Shown here in pieces: positions 1-10,696 of a stretch of DNA of 64,000 nucleotides; the stretch's first letter is position 1, and every line of letters begins with the position of its first letter. This DNA comes from Macrobrachium rosenbergii (Eukaryota; Arthropoda; Malacostraca; Decapoda; Palaemonidae). The notes under the pieces were generated by a model that made no database searches, was not told the DNA's origin, and saw only the letters and a program-made list of their open reading frames with translations. The stretch spans positions 51,557,087 to 51,621,086 of the forward strand of contig NC_089763.1 of assembly GCF_040412425.1 (NCBI RefSeq), given 5' to 3'. Position numbers and translations under genes: made by a program.

Positions 1-616
1 TTCTAACTGCTCTAGCAACTGCGAAGAGGGTTAGCGAACTTCAAGCCTTCAGTAAACATATAGGCTTTAAAGGACAAACGCAGTTTGTACTTTAAGTCCT
101 ACTTTTTTAGCAAAAAACGAAAACCCGTCTAACCCTTGGCCCAAGAGCTTCGAAATTAAGGGTATGGCTGAGATTCTGGGTCAAGAGCCAGAGAGAGTCC
201 TATGCCCTGTCAGGGCTCTCAAGGTCTACTTGGACAAAACGAAGGAAAGTCGAGGCCCCTCGGACAATCTATGGTGTTCAGTGAAGAGACCGGACTTACC
301 TATGTCGAAGAATGCACTGGCATTCTTCCTGAGGAACACGATTAAAGAAGCCCATTTATGCTGTCAAGACACTGATTTTAAACTTCTGAAAGTCAATGCT
401 CAGGAGGTGAGGGTGGTTGCAACTTCAGTGGCTCTTCAGAAGAATATGACACTCAGTAACATTCTGGGTGCCACATTTTGGCGTAGCAACTCTGTGTTCG
501 CTTCACACTACCTGAGAGATGTGAAGACGACATATGAGAACTGCTTCTCGCTAGGACCATACGTTTCCGCAGATACAATCCTGGGGGCAGGGAGTGACAC
601 ACATCCTATCCTATAG
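1..616 (+). pseudogene. DIRS A tyrosine recombinase, C-terminal part, broken
   Basis: Intact family members would cut and rejoin DNA to integrate the circular cDNA, using an Arg-His-Arg-Tyr set. Visible here: the first arginine box ATAKRVSEL at about 18-44, a stop soon after (about 96), then a shifted frame from 164 to 616 with CPVRALKVYL, the second box as NAQEVRVVATS, and the tyrosine box SHYLRD. In family members the second box reads (A)HxxR, so the histidine appears replaced by glutamine. The stop, the frameshift and this substitution make the copy a pseudogene. The protein ends with GPYVSADTIL, like the end of element D (GPFVAANSIL), so the C-terminus itself is intact. Confidence 0.85.
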
Positions 617-990
617 AAAATGGTTAGGAAGTGTTTTTTATGGTTGTTGGGTCGACCGCCAGAGGCGGACTTCCCACTCTTTAGCTTTAGTTTTGCTATC
701 CTAACTTAGTTAGGCTTGGTCAGGTGGTTGTTTTTTCTCCGTTTGCCCTCATTGTATGGTCAATATGGTCTAGTCACATCGTGGTCACGCCCCCGTTGAC
801 AGATCATCTAGAACTCACCAGCTATACAGGTCACTACCTTGCTGGAGACTCTAGTAAAGCAGAAGCGGACTTGGGTGACAGTAATCACGAAGTCAGCTAT
901 GCTAACAGGTAAGGAACCAAGGTGTCAATCACCTACATGTATTATGTTTCCTAAATCCTATTCTGTCTGTACCCACCTCCAATGGTGGTA

Positions 991-1093
991 TTCAGCTATA
1001 TATATATCTGACAGGTAAGTCTCATGAACAAAATGATATTTTAATGATAAAATAAAGTTTGTTCACACTTACCTGGCAGATATATATATTCAT
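991..1093. repeat. Internal complementary region of DIRS A
   Basis: The right half (1029-1091) is the reverse complement of the element's right tip (2567-2621, with TATATCTGCCAGGTAAGT). The left half (991-1030) should be complementary to the left tip, which is outside the window. In DIRS elements this region is thought to template the element ends during circle formation. The segment is itself nearly palindromic around 1040-1060 (ATTTTAATGATAAAAT). Confidence 0.8.
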
Positions 1094-1268
1094 AGTGCCC
1101 ACCCACCTCCCCTCAGGAGACAGTGGCACTAGAAAATCTGAATAGAAAATGGGAATGGTTCCTGATACCCGCCTCCCAGCGGCGGGAATGGGTACTAACC
1201 ACCTGATCTCCCACTGCGTGTGTCGTAAGTTTTGAAATTCTGTCGGACTATCAGAGAATACAGCTATA

Positions 1269-2566
1269 CGAGGGTAAGTCAAAAAGTTCCAGGAAAAATT
1301 GTTGAATGATGTATTTACACAGGAATGAAACAACCCAAATACTTGGTAAACAATTATCTGTGATGTAGTGATCCATATAGACTTGTTACCTCAGTCATCC
1401 TCTTGCTACCGTGGTGTTAACATCTGCTTCAGAAAAGTAACTTCTTGAACCCATGGAAAATAAAAATTTTGAGATGAGAGCTAACATCAAGTTCCTGACC
1501 AAGCTTGATTGGAAACCAGGAAAAATTATTGAAGCTTTGCAACAAATTTATGGAGATTCTTCTCCATCTAAATCAGTTGTTTATGATTGGATAAAGCGAT
1601 TTAAGGATGGTCGGGAGGACCTCAAAGACAACCCAAGAGAGGGAAGACCATCGACTGCAAAAAATGAAAGAATTGTGGCTTTGGTGCAGAATCTAGTGGA
1701 TGAAGATCGTCGGATTACTATCGATATGATAGCTAATGAAACTTGGATCTCCCATGGTTCCGCATTTTCAATTTTAAATGAAAATCTTGGTTTGAGTAAA
1801 CTTTCAGCACGTTGGGTCCCAAAAGCGTTATGCAAGACCAACTGCATCAAAGAGCTGAACTTTCTCTTGCAGTTTTAACGAAGATTGAATCAAATGAATC
1901 AGAGTTTTTTTGACCGGATTGTTACTGGAGATGAAACTTGGATCCATCAATATGACCCAGAAAGTAAAATTCAATCAAAGCAATGGTTACCAAGAGGTTC
2001 AGCTGCACCAGTGAAGTTCAAAGTGGCGAGATCTGCCCAGAAGGTTATGGCAACAGTGTTTTGGGACTCCAAAGGAGTGATTTTGATTGATTTCCTTGAA
2101 GGACAAAAACAATCACTGGGAACTACTACAAAGGTGTTTTGCAAAAACTGAAGACTGCATTGGCTAAAAATGTCGAGGAAAGTTGCACCGCAGAATTTTG
2201 TTCCATCATGATAACGCTCCAGCACATTCATCAAGGGTTGCAAGAGAAGTCCTACGGAAATTTAGGTGGGAAACTCTTCCACATCCTCCTTATAGTCCTG
2301 ATCTTGCTCCTTCAGATTTTTTCTGTTCCCAAAACTCAAGGAACACTTAAGAGGAGTCCGGTTTGAATCTTTGGATGCTGCTAAACATGCAGTTTCAACA
2401 TGGTTTAATAGAAAGGCCCCAAATTTCCACAAAGAAGGGTTGCAGAGGTGGAAACAGCGCCTTGAAAAGTGTATAGAGTTAGATGGTAGATATGTAGAAA
2501 AATGTTTGAATTTCCTTAAATAAAGAGTATATTGAATTTTTCCTGGAACTTTTTGACTTACCCTCG
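1269..2566 (+). mobile_element. mariner-family DNA transposon
   Basis: The element is 1298 bp with 32-bp terminal inverted repeats (1269-1300 and 2535-2566) that match exactly, flanked by the TA target duplication expected for Tc1/mariner (1267-1268 and 2567-2568). It holds a single transposase gene with several frameshifts. It sits inside the terminal repeat of DIRS A, so it is younger than A. The length and organisation are those of a full-length mariner. Confidence 0.95.
1453..2523 (+). pseudogene. mariner transposase (D,D34D), frameshifted
   Basis: The protein would bind the terminal repeats and move the element by cut and paste. It begins MENKNFEMRANIKFLTKLDW with a helix-turn-helix region (VVYDWIKRFKDGREDL) and the linker GRPS. 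The catalytic blocks are GDETWIHQY (first Asp, about 1930), HHDNAPAHSS (second, about 2205) and YSPDLAPSDFF (third, about 2320). I count 34 residues between the second and third Asp, the mariner signature. At least four frameshifts break it: near 1833, in a T run near 1905, in an A run near 2108, and near 2330. There is also a shifted stretch before the second Asp. The end (LEKCIELDGRYVEKCLNFLK, stop 2521-2523) is normal. The gene is dead, although the 32-bp ends could still be substrates in trans. Confidence 0.93.
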
Positions 2567-2873
2567 TATATATCTGCCAGGTAAGTATGAACAAACTTTA
2601 TTTTATCATTAAAATATCATTTTTTAACATAAATTGCTGAATAGTCTTGTTGTCCCAGTGTTTGCTTTGAAGCCTAAATTTCTTAATCCATCCATACACC
2701 AAATACTACAGCATTTCCAATACATATTGCATCCATAGGGAAAACATATTACAGGCAAAAGTAAAGGTTAGAAAGTTTTCTTTGATTATTCTGAAATAGC
2801 TAGTACTAGACCCTTGCTCATTGAGAGGTTATGTCTGACTTTCTTTAATTCTTTTTCTTTTTTTCTTTGGCAG

Positions 2874-3075
2874 GCATCAAAATGACAGCATTATATAAAT
2901 GAGTATGGCATCTTCAGTTTCTTTTGGCAGAAGCTGAAGAAGAGTGAAACCTCATGAATACAAGGGGTTGCCATATATGGCAGTATCATCATCATCATTA
3001 TTTTAGCAGTTTTGTAAGTTGACTCCAGTTTGTAATCACTTCAAGATTCTCAGCTGAAAAGTAAGCAACGACACG
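2874..3075 (+). other. Candidate 5' UTR part of DIPK2-like exon
   Basis: A long pyrimidine tract followed by CAG at 2871-2873 forms a strong splice acceptor about 200 bp upstream of the DIPK2-like start codon, suggesting an upstream untranslated exon. The stretch contains short upstream reading frames (ATG at 2881, stopping within a few codons; another at about 2902). No promoter motif is evident. This is inference from the acceptor alone. Confidence 0.4.
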
Positions 3076-3360
3076 ATGCAACTTCTTCGCATCCATTACC
3101 AGAAACTCTTCCTATGCATCTCATTTTTTATGCTTATTATTGTGGTGTTTCGTATTTGGGATAGAGACAGTAACTCTATCTCTCCACAGCAACCACTTAA
3201 AGCTGGTCTAAAAGGTCCAGAGAAAGCAACCAGTCCTCATGAGAATAGTATAAATATTGATGCTCCTGCACTTTCAGCTGTTCGTCATCGAACAAATAGG
3301 CACAGAAATGAAAAAATACAGTCTGCCTTGTTTGTAGACTTGTTTTTAGATCTTGCCAAG
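3076..3360 (+). CDS. DIPK2: DIPK2-like protein, first coding exon
   Basis: This is the N-terminal exon (95 codons, ends in phase 0 at donor AAG|GTAATC) of a divergent protein kinase domain 2 homologue. Family members are secretory-pathway, kinase-fold proteins whose catalytic role is poorly defined. The start MQLLRIHYQKLFLCISFF is followed by a hydrophobic signal-anchor (about residues 11-28) and then a polar, low-complexity stem rich in Ser, Pro and Arg (about 30-80). That is a type II Golgi/ER membrane topology. The exon joins in frame to 4400-4549, where the diagnostic cysteine box begins. The assignment rests mainly on exons 2-4; this one fits by topology and phase. The real start could lie in another exon. 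Confidence 0.65.
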
Positions 3361-3429
3361 GTAATCTTCTTTCCTTGTTTTTTAATTGAATTATGGATCT
3401 ATTGTAGCAATGAAGATTTAACTGCAGTA

Positions 3430-3701
3430 CAGGCAGTCCCCGGTTAACGGCAGGCTCAGTTAATGGCAATCTGGTTTTATGGCACTTGGCTAGTGACGAA
3501 AATTGACGATTTCCGCTTATCGGTACCGATAATTGGGTGTTGGCGCCAATACATACCTAACAGAGGTGCCAATAACCGAAGATCAGTGCCTTTCGGCGCC
3601 GATAAGCCCCGAAAATCCCCGAAAAAGCGCCGAAAACCTCCGATTTTCGGTTATCATCACACTCTCAGAACAGAACCCCTGCCAATAACCGGGACTGCCT
3701 G
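3430..3701. mobile_element. Tigger/pogo-like MITE, CAGGCAGTCCC family, copy 1
   Basis: The element is 272 bp and begins CAGGCAGTCCCCGGTTAACG and ends AACCGGGACTGCCTG, flanked by TA on both sides (3428-3429, 3702-3703). Its body is GC-rich with alternating CGATAA/TTATCG and CGAAAATC/GATTTTCG motifs, so it can fold extensively. CAG...CCC ends with a TA duplication are typical of pogo/Tigger elements of the Tc1/mariner superfamily. It is non-autonomous and lies in intron 1 of the DIPK2-like gene. Confidence 0.8.
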
Positions 3702-4399
3702 TACAATATATCAGTAAAATATTTGAAGGATTTGAGCATGTGGTGGGTTGTAAAAGATAACACACCAAAGGTGAAATGAGTGGCGCAGTGTAATAAGGTG
3801 CCAAGCGGTTTTTAAAAATGATAAAACGATTTAAAGTTTGCCAACTACGCATAAAAAAAACCAGCCAAACGATTTCTATGAATCATACCTCATTTTAAAG
3901 GAAATTTATTCGCCTATTACATATGCAAAAATCATTATAGTATGTTTTGTCATTTAACAACCACAAAAAGTGAGGTAATGTAAGATTGTAAAGTGTTAAT
4001 GAACACAATGAAAATGTTTTCATACGGCAATTAAAGCATGTTTTTGTGAAAACAACCTAAAATATTTATCCTAATAATGCTCTAAAATTATTATTATAAC
4101 ATATCTGTAAAATTTCCATTATTATAAAACAAAAACATCCTCCTACATCCACCCACGACCTTCACTGGTTGGATTTGAGCTTATGATGGTGCTAAGGTTT
4201 CCTTTGTTTTGCATGGATTTTCGAACCTTTTGCCAGTAACATAACAAAAGTGTGTGTACAGGATAGTGCTGTACTTTAGCTGCTCGCACCAAGGTGAAAT
4301 AAATAATATAATGAAATAGTATGTATAAAATAGGTTAACATAGGAGGCCATGTAGTCTTGATGTTTTATAGTTTCATTTGTAAGTTATTTTCTTTCCAG

Positions 4400-4549
4400 G
4401 AAGAGACATGCCCCCTTTGCTTTGGTAACTACCTGTGTGAGGATATATCTGCAGGATTTCTTACGTTAGATTCTGATACTCCTGTTGTTAAGGAGGGGGA
4501 GATGGTTTATGAGGCACATTTAGGTGATCTCCATAAATTGTCAGTTAAG
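4400..4549 (+). CDS. DIPK2: DIPK2-like protein, second coding exon
   Basis: This 50-codon exon is in phase 0 at both ends (acceptor TTTTCTTTCCAG, donor AAG|GTAAGA). It encodes EETCPLCFGNYLC, which matches the CPxCFGxxxC box near the N-terminus of DIPK2A/DIPK2B proteins, then acidic sequence ending in VYEAHLGDLHKLSVK. This box, right after the membrane anchor and stem, is the clearest family signature in the gene. Splicing to 16048 keeps the frame and crosses an 11.5-kb intron holding DIRS B. It differs from FAM69 relatives, whose cysteine pattern I remember as different. The assignment is from memory of the family, not a search. Confidence 0.75.
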
Positions 4550-4639
4550 GTAAGAACTGTGGGTTTATACTTCAAGTATAGTGAAAGCTTTCATGACTTT
4601 GCCTAATGATACTGGGTTCTTACACATTACAAATCTTTG

Positions 4640-4815
4640 ACTTTTATATAAGTGACTTACCAAGTAATTACATAGTTAATTGTTTCTGCCACGGCGGTCT
4701 AAAAAAAATTCAAATTTCGTGGTGGTACTACGATTGTTTGTGTAGGTGACAAGGCCCCGCCCACATTCGGGACTGATAGGTACAACTCAGCAGAGAGCTT
4801 CAGTTCATTTTCTAC
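4640..4815. repeat. Left terminal inverted repeat of DIRS B
   Basis: The tip (TTTTATATAAGTGACTTACC, about 4640-4659) is complementary to the first half of the internal complementary region near 10215-10245. The inner part, with a CCACGGCGG motif and a TTTGTGTAGGTGACAAGGCC segment, is an inverted copy of about 10345-10470. The match is imperfect, which indicates an old insertion. Confidence 0.8.
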
Positions 4816-5028
4816 CGGCTCCCAACTAACATCAGTGGGTTTTGAGCAGTCATTGCTTCATCTTTTTTGATATTTGTTCCTGTATTTTGGGGAAGTATTC
4901 ACTTTTTTGTGGTGGCATTAAAGATTAGTTATCTTGTTAGCTGTGGTTGACTTTATTGCTAAAGTTAGTTCAATATATAAGACTCCAGCTCTTCAAGGGT
5001 TGTAAAACTAGATTAACGAAAGTGACTT

Positions 5029-7045
5029 ATGAATCTCACACTTAAATGTGTAAAATGTAGAGGGCAGGAGTGTAGTAAAGAGCTTACTTGTCCGGAATAT
5101 CAAGATTGGGGAGATAATAAGTGGAAGGCATTGAAGTCCCATCTGAACAAACTTGATAGAGATAGGAAAAGGAAGGTGGCCCTTAGAGCCAAAAGCAGGG
5201 CTAGTTTAGAAGCTCCTCTTTTAATTAGTGTGGTGGAAGATAGCTCTGTTTCTTCTCCTCATATTCATGTTATGTCTCCTATCCTTAGCCCCCCTTCCCC
5301 TTTACCCCAGACTCTTTTACCAGGTTCCTGTGCTTCCAATCCCAACATTATTGTCAGTCTTGAACAGAGGTTTGATAAGAAGTTTGAGCTTTTGGCTAAC
5401 ACTGTAATGGAGTTAGATTCCTCTTTCAGAGATTTTGTGATGAAAGCGTCTTCCAATGTTCCTAGTGTCAGTATTGTGCAAAACACTGAGACAGTGGTGC
5501 AAAACACTGAGACGTGTTGTGCATGTTGAGGAGATGGCTGCCCATCCCACTGGTGCTTCTAGATGAAGGTCCCTTTCCCGCTCCCCCACACTGGGGAGAA
5601 GACATACCAGAGGTCCAAGGGAGGCCGTTGGGGTTTGCCCATGGACAGTGGAGCCTGTTGCACATTCCCAGCCTGCGGCAGATTGCCACTGGAAAGGTGT
5701 CTCTCTTGGTGTGAATCGGCTGTTGCCTGGTTCGGATGGCTCCACTGCTGATAGGAAGCATTTGTGGCGCCATGCTGCTGCCTCACGGCCTTTGAAAAGG
5801 CACTTCACCAATGCGGACAGCTCCCCACCTCCAGTCAAGAGGTACAAGCAGGCCAGTGTTAGCCCTCAGCCCTCCTGCAGTTTTGCTGTTGCGCCTTCTA
5901 CCACTTATTCTGCTCATCATCTTCAGGCTTCTTGGGATAGTCTGAGGTCTCTCTCATGTCTCGAGCGCCCTGTTTTTGGTTTCAAAGCGACAAGATTCTC
6001 TGAGTAAGCACCCGTCACCCGCTGCTAAGTACTCTCGTCTTTGAGCGCCCCTCTCCTCCACAACACTTAGTGTTCGTTTCGCCTTCTCAGACTTTCGCAC
6101 CCAACTGCTCGGCGCCTCTTCCACCCTCATCGGCTGAGGAAGACTTCTTTAGCCCTGATTAAGCATCAACTTGAGGGGCTCATGGGGTTTTTGAAGAAGA
6201 TAGCAATCTCGAAGAGTAAGGACACATCTTTGTCCTGTCTCTTCTGATGATGAAGACGCTGAACAAGATGCCTCTCCTGCTTCAGCCTATTCTTCCTTAC
6301 TGAGGTTTTTTCTGACTAATTTCCCAGATTTTTCAAGCCTGCCGCTCCTGATTCCCCAGCCTCAACCTTCCTCTTGAGGAACTGGACGTCTGACAGCACA
6401 TGCCTCCCAAAGGGGATTTCTCTGGTTTGGTTGATGCAGCTCGTCTTCCACGTTCGCCTCAGCTAAGATTTCTTTTTCTTCCTCCGAGCTTGATCATCTT
6501 GTCAGGAATCTTATCAAGGTTTCGGAAATTTTTAGCTTCTTCGACTGTACTGTGGGGGCTTTGGTAAAGAAAATTGAAGATTGTCCAGTCCTAGAAGATT
6601 TCGCTTCCGACTGGTTGGGGGTATTGCCGTGTGCTGACAAGGCAGTCAGAGATGGTTATTTTGAGCTCTCCTCCCTTTTTCAATGGGAATCTTGAAGAAG
6701 AGAGCGGTGGTGCTCCTTTGCCACCATAGGAGTTACCACACCATAGAAGTTAGCCCTCTTGTTTTCTCCTTAGGACAAATCCCATCTTTTTCCCCCAAGA
6801 TACCGCTAAGGAAATTCTGTTGGATTTACAGAAGAAATCCATTACCGTTCTTCTGGTGCAGTCTACTAAGCACCCGAAAGAAACTCCCACGGTAGCGACC
6901 AAGTCTTTCTCTCCTCTGTAACCTCATCACTTTCGAGGAGGAAGGTCTTGGTCTCAATCTAGACCTTGGGTCAATCTGCGTTCCCTGTCTGGATCCATCA
7001 AGAACTCGTCTTTCAAACCAGCCGTAAAGAAATGAAAGCCTAGTC
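5029..7045 (+). pseudogene. DIRS B gag-like gene, broken
   Basis: This would encode the capsid-like protein of the element. It opens MNLTLKCVKCRGQECSKEL with a cysteine cluster (CVKC...C...C) like that of element D's gag (CTACKKRM...CINC...CDEC), then a basic stretch (KLDRDRKRKVALRAKSR, about residues 44-60) and a Ser/Pro-rich middle. The frame breaks near 5520 (stop after ETCCAC), and the rest, about 5650-7045, is scattered over frames. Position, cysteine cluster and composition support gag; no enzyme motif is expected. Start chosen at the first Met before the cysteines. Confidence 0.65.
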
Positions 7046-7099
7046 CTTCATGCCCTAATAGGAGCCAGGCTGCACCTCTTTTGGGAGGAATGGAGTTGC

Positions 7100-8870
7100 A
7101 GAGGGGCGGAACCTTTGGTAGTCCAAGGGTTGAGGGAAGGCTATTCCATCCCTTTTAAAGAGAAGCCTCCCTTATCCAAGTCACCGATCAGCTTGACAGC
7201 ATACTCAGCAGGCTCTGAGAAGTTTGCTGCCCTTTCTCAAGAAGTTGAGTCCCTTAATTCACAAAGGAGCAGTGGAAGAGGTTTTGGATCACAACTCAGA
7301 AGGATTTTACAACAGTCTTCTTCATGGTCCCCAAGTCATCGGGGGGCTGGAGACCAGTTCTGGATGTCAGTGCCCTGAATCTGTTTGTGCTGAAAACCAG
7401 GTTTCACATGGAGACCAACCACTCTGTTATGTCCTCTCTCCACCAGGCCGACTGGATGGTCACTCTGCATATGAAGGACGCTTATTTCCATGTTCTGATA
7501 CATCCAGATTCCAGAAAGTTCCTGCGATTTGTCTTTCGGGGTAAGGTTCTCCAGTTTTGAGCCTTGTGCTTCAGCCTGTCCATAGCCCCACAAGTGTTTA
7601 CTCGGATCCTCGCACCTCTTGGGAAATGGCTTCATCCACTTGACACAAGCATATACCTCTATCTTGACGACTTGGCTACTCCACTCCCCCTCGGAGAAGT
7701 GTGCTGAGGACTTAAAGAAGATTCTTCGCCTGATGCAGGAGTTGGGCATTTTAGTTAACTTCCAGAAATCTCAATTAATTCTGACACAGAAGATTCCCAT
7801 TTTAGGGATGATTCTGAATCCACAGACTTTTGGGTCTTTTCTCCTGCAAAAGGATTGACTCATGTCTCCAGACTGTCCAGGAGTTCCTATTTCTCAGAAC
7901 TTGCTCAGTGGTTCAGTGGATGAGTCTGCTGGGAACTTTGGCCTCTGTGGAACCATTCGTGAAGTTGGACAGGCTTCACGTGAAGCCTCTTCAGTTTTAC
8001 CTGAAAGTGAACTGGAGTAGGAAATCCCAGCCGGACTCCTTCATCTTCCCCATATTTTCAGAGATCAAGGAGGACCTTCGTTGATGGTTGTCCGTAGAAA
8101 GACTTCGAGAAGGGAAGTCTCTTCTGCCCATGAACCCCGACCTAGACTTTTATTCTGATGCTTCAGATCCAGGTTGGGGACCCCTTTAGGGAGTTGGAAG
8201 GTCTCAGGGATGTGGTCAGTAGATCAGAGAGCTCTCCACATCAATGTCAAGGAACTGAAGGCTATTCACCTGGGCCTCCAGGCCTTCTCTCCACTCATTT
8301 CTGGCAAGGTAGTAGCAGTTTACGCGGACAACACCACAGCTCTGTCCTTTGTCTGCAAACAAGGGAGCCCCACTCCTTCACTCTCTACAAGATGGCAAAA
8401 GATCTTCTCTGGGTGGAGCAGAACCATGTGAAGACTATCAGTCGCTTCATTCAGGGGAGATTGAACATCCTAGCAGACGAACTGGGCAGTTGCAATCAAG
8501 TCTGCTGATGGAGTGGATTCTGGTCTCCCTCTTTTGTAACAATCTCTGGAAACTATGGGGCAAACCAGCAGTGGACCTCTTCGCAACATCAGGAAACCGC
8601 CGTCTGCCTCTCTTTTGCTCCCCAGTCCCGGACCCCTCTCGCATGGGCGACGGATGCCGTGCTTTTGGATTGGATGGCCCAGACGTCTACACATTTCCAC
8701 CTTTCGGGTTGATCAGGGAGGTGATCAACAAGTTTTCATCTCACCAGAACGTCTCAGTGACCCTAGTTGCTCTGTTCTGGTCCAGGAAGGAATGGTTTCT
8801 GGATCTGCTTCGACTGTTAGTGGACTCCCAAGGCTCCTTCTACAAAAACATACGCTGCTCAGACAGCCCC
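7100..8870 (+). pseudogene. DIRS B reverse transcriptase-RNase H, broken
   Basis: The enzyme would copy the element RNA and remove the RNA strand. Reverse transcriptase pieces in order: VPKSSGGWRPVLDVSALNL (about 7330-7385), RFHMETNHSV, DWMVTLHMKDAYFHV (about 7450-7495), SIAPQVFTRI, and a YLDDL active-site box near 7660. RNase H pieces: FYSDASDPGWG (about 8150), NVKELKAI (about 8245), YADNTTALSF (about 8325) and LNILADELGS (about 8470). A conserved post-RNase H block follows (VDLFATSGNRRLPLFCSPVP...VYTFPPFGLI, about 8575-8710). Several stops and frame changes (for example at 7560 and 8085) make it a pseudogene. Confidence 0.88.
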
Positions 8871-8879
8871 CTTCTTCAG

Positions 8880-9800
8880 GTTCCACCAAGGATTGTCCGC
8901 TCTGGCCCTGACAGACTACAGATTGTCAGGAGCCTCGTCAGAGTGGAAGGATTTTCAAGGCAGGCTGCAGAAGCTATTGCTAGGTGTAGATGATCTTCTA
9001 GCAAGCTCTACCAATCTAAGTGGGCAGTTTTCAGATGGTGCAGCTGCAATAACATCTCTTGTTCTGAGACCTCCTTAAGCCAGATTGCTAATTTTTTTCT
9101 TTTCCTGAGGGCCGCCAGGAAGTCTCCTTCCACTATTAAGGGGTATAGGTCAATGCTTTCTTCAGTGTTTAAGCATTCCTCAGATCCTCTGAGACTTCCA
9201 GATTAGAAAAGCCTGGATTAGTCTCTTGGAATTTAGACATTCTGAAGTGGTTCTCAGGCCCCATTTCAAAGCTCTTTGCTGGACCTCTTTTTAAGAACCT
9301 CACAAAGAAGACTCTCTTCCTCGTGGCATTGGCTACCGCCAAATGCATCACCGAACTGCAAGTTTTCAACAAGAGAGTAGGTTTTCCTGGGGGGACATGG
9401 TATGCTCTCTCTCTCTTGGTTTCCTCGCCAAGAATGTAGATGTTTCCAAGCCATGGCCTCGCTCGTTCGTCATTAAGAATCTGACGGACATCCTCGGACC
9501 AGAGGAAGAAGAAAGACTTCTTTGTCCTGTGAGAGCCTTGAGGTGCTACCTTCAAAGAACAGAAGGGATCAGAGGACCTTCGGACAATTTTTCTAAGAAA
9601 TTTGATTACTGAGGCACATCTCAAGTTCAAGAGGATGTCTTACATTCCTTTAAGGTAAAGGCCCATGAGGTTTGGGCCATCGCAACTTCTCTAGCTTTTC
9701 GTCATAACATGTCTCTCGAGGCTATTCTGGAATCAGCATTTTGGAAGTGTAGGTCAGTAGGCCTTCTGTCCCTCTTCTTTCCTCTCGCCTTGATGTAGGG
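8880..9800 (+). pseudogene. DIRS B tyrosine recombinase, broken
   Basis: Integrase-like recombinase of the element. Visible: TLFLVALATAKCITEL (about 9310-9355), where family members have ATAxRxxEL, so the first catalytic arginine appears lost. Then LLCPVRALRCYLQRTEG (about 9515) and KAHEVWAIATSLAFRHNMSL (about 9655-9715), where HxxR has become HEVW, losing the second arginine. The tyrosine box region (FWKCRSVGLLSLFF) lacks a clear tyrosine. Together with frameshifts at about 9605 and elsewhere, this copy could not be catalytic. The N-terminal half (8880-9080) matches the helical core-binding domain only loosely. Confidence 0.82.
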
Positions 9801-10209
9801 TGTTGAGCCAAAGGGAAGCCTGGGGGTACATCGTACCCAGAGTACCCCCAGTCTTTAGTGGTTGGGGTGGTGGTATTTATTCCAGTGTAGGTGACAGTGT
9901 TGTATTTTTATTCTAGTCTATGCTGAGGGCAAGGGCACCCTTTTTAATCTTTGACAACCATCGGTGAACTTCCATGGCTGCAAAGTACCCACTGAAGTAG
10001 GGGTAATTCTTGGCCATACTGCGACGCCCTCTGCAGGTTAAGATGAGCACCAGCTGGAGGCAGTACTCACCTGCAGTAGCTCTCTTACCAGGTAAGGAAC
10101 AACAAGCATTGTACCAGTGCTAGCAACCTTTCTATTTCAAAGTCATTACTTTTATTAATGTTTTGGTGTAGAATATGTCCATTTATCCCACCTCCTTTCA
10201 GTGTGGAGT

Positions 10210-10300
10210 CAGCTGTGTAATTACTTGGTAAGTCACATATATAAAAATATTTTTATGATAAAATAAGATTTTATATATACTTAGCAAGTAATTGCATAAT
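10210..10300. repeat. Internal complementary region of DIRS B
   Basis: The first half, with ATTACTTGGTAAGTCACATA (from about 10219), is the reverse complement of the left tip at 4640-4675. The second half, containing ATAAAATAAGATTTTATATA (from about 10258), is the reverse complement of the right tip 10697-10745 when the MITE at 10490-10696 is ignored. This confirms both element ends and shows that the MITE inserted after the DIRS element. Confidence 0.82.
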
Positions 10301-10489
10301 TGGAGCCCTTCCTCCTCCTCCCCTCAAATGGACATAAGGCCTCAAATAAATTGAAGCTCTCTGATGAGTTGTACCTATCAGTCCCAAATGTGGGGAGGGC
10401 CTTGTCACACAAACAGTTGTAGTGCCGCCGCGGAATTTAAATTTTTTTTTTTTTTACTGCCATGGCAGGACCTAGTAGCTATGTAATTG

Positions 10490-10696
10490 CAGGCAGTTCC
10501 CGTCTATCAGGGGCATTCCATTCTGACAGCACGACGATAAGCAAAAATTGCAGATTTTCAGTTATTGGCACCTCTGTTAGGTATGTATTGGCGCCAAATA
10601 GCAGAAATTGGCACATATCGGCGATTTTCGTCACTAAACAAGTGCTGAAAAACCGGATTGCGATAACTGAGCCCACCAATAACTGGGGACTGCCTA
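10490..10696. mobile_element. Tigger/pogo-like MITE, CAGGCAGTCCC family, copy 2
   Basis: A 207-bp copy beginning CAGGCAGTTCCCGTC and ending GGGGACTGCCTA, inserted in the right terminal repeat of DIRS B. Removing it rejoins GTAAT...ACTTGATAAG, as the complementary region of B predicts. The right flank is TA; the left flank is decayed to TG. Confidence 0.78.

Larger units (their letters stand above)
1..2621 (+). mobile_element. DIRS-type retrotransposon A, 3' part
   Basis: This is the right-hand part of a DIRS-type element; its left portion lies outside the window. It holds the end of the tyrosine recombinase (1-616), a 3' non-coding stretch, an internal complementary region (about 991-1093) and a right terminal repeat (about 1094-2621). 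The terminal repeat is interrupted by a mariner at 1269-2566. The tip at 2567-2621 is the reverse complement of 1029-1091, which fixes the end near 2621. The recombinase groups with elements B and D (shared CPVRALK/RCYL block). The copy is inactive: the recombinase is frameshifted and a catalytic residue is changed. It lies just upstream of the DIPK2-like first coding exon. Confidence 0.85.

Noticed and set aside
5413..5847. Minus-strand open frames opposite DIRS B gag
   Set aside because: Antisense shadows. The plus strand carries the cysteine cluster and the element's other genes run plus.
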